A stretch of 40,409 nucleotides of DNA from Dechloromonas sp. UBA6271 (GTDB taxonomy: Bacteria > Pseudomonadota > Gammaproteobacteria > Burkholderiales > Rhodocyclaceae): positions 1-40,409 of the forward strand of contig DJUX01000048.1 of assembly GCA_002440665.1 (NCBI GenBank), written 5' to 3'. Position numbers and translations under genes: made by a program. The first letter of the stretch is position 1, and each line of letters starts with the position of its first letter. Shown piece by piece: positions 38,614 to 40,409 of the stretch. Under the pieces are notes generated by a model that searched no databases, was not told where the DNA came from, and saw nothing but the letters and a program-made list of their open reading frames with translations.

Positions 38614-40203
38614 CTATACGATGGGTTTGATTGATGATTCGACCAGCGACGCATCGCAACTCTCGATGACGTCCCGGACAAAGGAGTCCTGTTCAATTGA
38701 CGCAATTGCCTGCTCTTGCCGCTCGCGCCGCTCTCGTCCTACCGTCGCTGCCGGCGTATCCGCCTCGGTCTGCGCCAGTTCGAAACGCAACGCGACGGGG
38801 CGCCCCAGATAGTCGCTCAGTGCCTGCCGCAATTTATCGGGCGCCGGTTTCATCTGCAGATGCGCGTGCGCCGGCGCCAGGCGCAGTACGCAATCGGTTT
38901 CGTTGAGTTCCCGCAATTCGCAATGCTGCGCAAGTTCCCGCGCCAGTCCGTTCAACTGCAGTTCAGCGACGATTTCACCCCAGTGACCGTCCGCCAATGC
39001 CACCGGGTCTTCAGATATCCTGGCGCGCCCGTTTGCTGGCGCTGGAGAAACCACAGGCACGGGCGCCGGAGCCGCCCGACGGAAAGTCGACTGGACAGAA
39101 GACACGACGTCGGCGACCGACTCTGGCCGAAAACCATGCAGTCGCATCAGCGTCATCACGAAACCGGCATACTCATCCGGAGCCATTGGCAATTCGGCCC
39201 TTCCGTGAATCGCGATCTGGTAAGCCAACTGGATAAACTCGGGAGAAAGCCTGGCTGACAAGTCAAAAAGGCGGACCCGGTCAGGATCCTGGTCATCGAT
39301 CGACCCAGACGCCTTTTGGGCAATCTGGAGTCGCGTCAGCAGGCTGGCCAATTCCTGCAGCGCGGCACCAAAGGAAAGGCTACGCACCGCCATGTCGGCA
39401 GCAAGACGAAGCAACTCCCCGATGTCGCCAAGTTCAACTGCCTCAAGTATTCCGTAAAGATAATCGAGGTCGACCGTCCCAAGCATGGCACGGACCTGTT
39501 CTTCTTCGACCTTGCCTGCACCATGGGCTATCGCCTGATCGAGCAGCGACAGCGCATCGCGCATGCTGCCAGCAGCAGAGCGCGCGATCAAGTTCAGCGC
39601 AGGCGGTTCATAAGCCACACCTTCCGCCTGCAGCACATGCGCCAAATGAGTTCCAATAGCGACCGGGGGCATCTGTTTGAGATTGAACTGCAGACAGCGA
39701 GACAGAACAGTTACCGGAATTTTTTGCGGATCGGTGGTCGCCAGTATGAACTTGACGTGCTCGGGCGGCTCCTCAAGAGTCTTCAGCATCGCGTTGAACG
39801 CCGAGTTGGAGAGCATATGCACTTCGTCGATTACATAGACCTTGTAGCGTCCGCGCGTCGGCGCGTAAACGGCGTTCTCCAGCAACTGACGCATTTCATC
39901 GACGCGCGTGTTGGTCGCCGCATCGACTTCAAGGAGATCCACGAAGCGCCCGCTATCGATTTCCTGACAGGCCGAACAAACACCGCACGGCGTTGGAGTC
40001 ACGCCGGTTTCGCAATTCAGTGACTTGGCGAGAATCCGGGCAAGAGTGGTCTTGCCAACCCCGCGCGTGCCAGTAAAAAGGTAGGCGTGATGAAGGCGCT
40101 GGCTGGAGAGGGCGTGGGTCAATGCCCGGACCACATGCTCCTGCCCGACAAGACTGCTAAAGCTGCGCGGCCGCCACTTGCGCGCGAGAACCTGATAACT
40201 CAT
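38614..40203 (-). CDS. dnaX: DNA polymerase III subunits gamma/tau
   Basis: DnaX is the ATPase of the clamp loader and bridges polymerase cores. The 529-residue protein starts MSYQVLARKWRPRSF and carries Walker A GTRGVGKTT, a zinc site CETGVTPTPCGVCSAC, Walker B YVIDEVHML and the arginine finger region LSRCLQF. The C-terminal domain is shorter than that of E. coli tau (643 residues). I do not see an A-rich slippery sequence of the kind that produces gamma in E. coli. The ATG at 40203 is the conserved start. Confidence 0.96.
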   Translation of the reverse strand: MSYQVLARKWRPRSFSSLVGQEHVVRALTHALSSQRLHHAYLFTGTRGVGKTTLARILAKSLNCETGVTPTPCGVCSACQEIDSGRFVDLLEVDAATNTRVDEMRQLLENAVYAPTRGRYKVYVIDEVHMLSNSAFNAMLKTLEEPPEHVKFILATTDPQKIPVTVLSRCLQFNLKQMPPVAIGTHLAHVLQAEGVAYEPPALNLIARSAAGSMRDALSLLDQAIAHGAGKVEEEQVRAMLGTVDLDYLYGILEAVELGDIGELLRLAADMAVRSLSFGAALQELASLLTRLQIAQKASGSIDDQDPDRVRLFDLSARLSPEFIQLAYQIAIHGRAELPMAPDEYAGFVMTLMRLHGFRPESVADVVSSVQSTFRRAAPAPVPVVSPAPANGRARISEDPVALADGHWGEIVAELQLNGLARELAQHCELRELNETDCVLRLAPAHAHLQMKPAPDKLRQALSDYLGRPVALRFELAQTEADTPAATVGRERRERQEQAIASIEQDSFVRDVIESCDASLVESSIKPIV

Positions 40204-40233
40204 GCGCCCCACACCAGATCAGAAAATGAAAGT

Positions 40234-40331
40234 GGCGAGCCTAACCCCCGGCACTTGCAGTAAATGGCTGTGGCTGCTTCCTTCCGGACCTGACCCGATT
40301 CACCACCCTGCAATGCGGGGAGACCCGCCGA
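40234..40331 (-). ncRNA. ffs: 4.5S SRP RNA
   Basis: The minus strand contains the universal SRP loop GGTCAGGTCCGGAAGGAAGCAGCC-type core (about 40280-40303) and the terminal stem GGCGGGTCT paired with AGGCTCGCC (9 bp with G-U pairs). The size of about 95-100 nt fits the bacterial small SRP RNA. It lies directly upstream of dnaX, as in many proteobacteria. The exact ends are approximate. Confidence 0.92.
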
Positions 40332-40336
40332 GGACG

Positions 40337-40342
40337 ATTCTA
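40337..40342 (-). promoter_or_regulatory. Candidate -10 box for the SRP RNA
   Basis: TAGAAT on the minus strand, a few bases before the predicted 5' end of the RNA. No good -35 is seen. Confidence 0.4.
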
Positions 40343-40369
40343 ACACACTCATTGTTGGAATCCGGAAAG

Positions 40370-40404
40370 CAAAACCCCCCGGAGCTTTATAGCTGCGGGG
40401 GGTT
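40370..40404 (-). terminator. Rho-independent terminator at the window edge
   Basis: AAACCCCCC and GGGGGGTTT pair around an inner AGCT/AGCT stem. Reading the minus strand it ends with TTTTGC and probably terminates a gene that lies beyond 40409. Confidence 0.8.
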
Positions 40405-40409
40405 TAATG

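Noticed and set aside
38614..40203. Programmed frameshift in dnaX
   Set aside because: I looked for an A-rich slippery heptamer followed by a stem and found none; the frame is complete to a normal stop.
1..40409. Mobile elements, prophage, CRISPR array
   Set aside because: No transposase, integrase, cas gene, terminal inverted repeats or regularly spaced repeats were seen; the tRNA genes show no integrase or duplicated end nearby.

Overview
The window looks like a chromosomal segment of a betaproteobacterium, most likely of the Rhodocyclales (Dechloromonas/Azonexus-like). This is inferred from the high G+C content, the protein sequences, and familiar betaproteobacterial blocks: bamC-dapA, accA-tilS, dnaX-ybaB-recR with a 4.5S RNA, petABC-sspA-sspB. 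No insertion sequence, phage, integrase or CRISPR array was found. Nearly all the DNA is coding and most genes are on the minus strand.

Region 1 (1-13.9 kb) is housekeeping: a tRNA-Ser(UGA) with a poorly paired acceptor stem, a YccA-like Bax-inhibitor protein, RlmD, a small Ala/Pro/Met-rich lipoprotein, a YycJ-like MBL hydrolase, BamC, DapA, TilS, AccA, a 3-methyladenine glycosylase, a glyoxalase-II-like hydrolase, an MFS carrier with a tiny overlapping membrane ORF, the ABC-F protein Uup behind a terminator-like leader hairpin, tRNA-Arg(CCU) and a spermidine-synthase-like protein.

Region 2 (14-33.8 kb) is a nitrate sensing and assimilation island. It starts with two tandem paralogous small proteins of unknown function and a NarX/NarL-type two-component system. 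Then come nrtABC (ABC nitrate uptake); a long collinear run nirB-nirD-narK-PilJ protein-phosphatase/kinase-MFS-cbiX-nasT; and nasA-trpD2. Three promoters (nrtA, nirB, nasA) each carry a sigma-54 -24/-12 element, an IHF-like site and NtrC-like dyads or half-sites, pointing to control by nitrogen limitation. The nrtA leader also carries two hairpins with hexaloops of the A1/G4 type bound by ANTAR proteins. The second overlaps the 5' arm of an intrinsic terminator, so the adjacent nasT product probably gives nitrate-dependent antitermination there. CbiX can provide siroheme for NirB. The roles of the periplasmic two-P-box protein and the membrane-anchored phosphatase/kinase are unknown; they are the most promising candidates for an uncharacterised nitrate signalling module.

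Region 3 (33.8-40.4 kb) holds sspA-sspB, the cytochrome bc1 operon petABC with an inverted repeat overlapping its promoter, recR-ybaB-dnaX, the 4.5S SRP RNA and a terminator at the window edge.

All functions are inferred by reading motifs and family resemblance; no database search was run.
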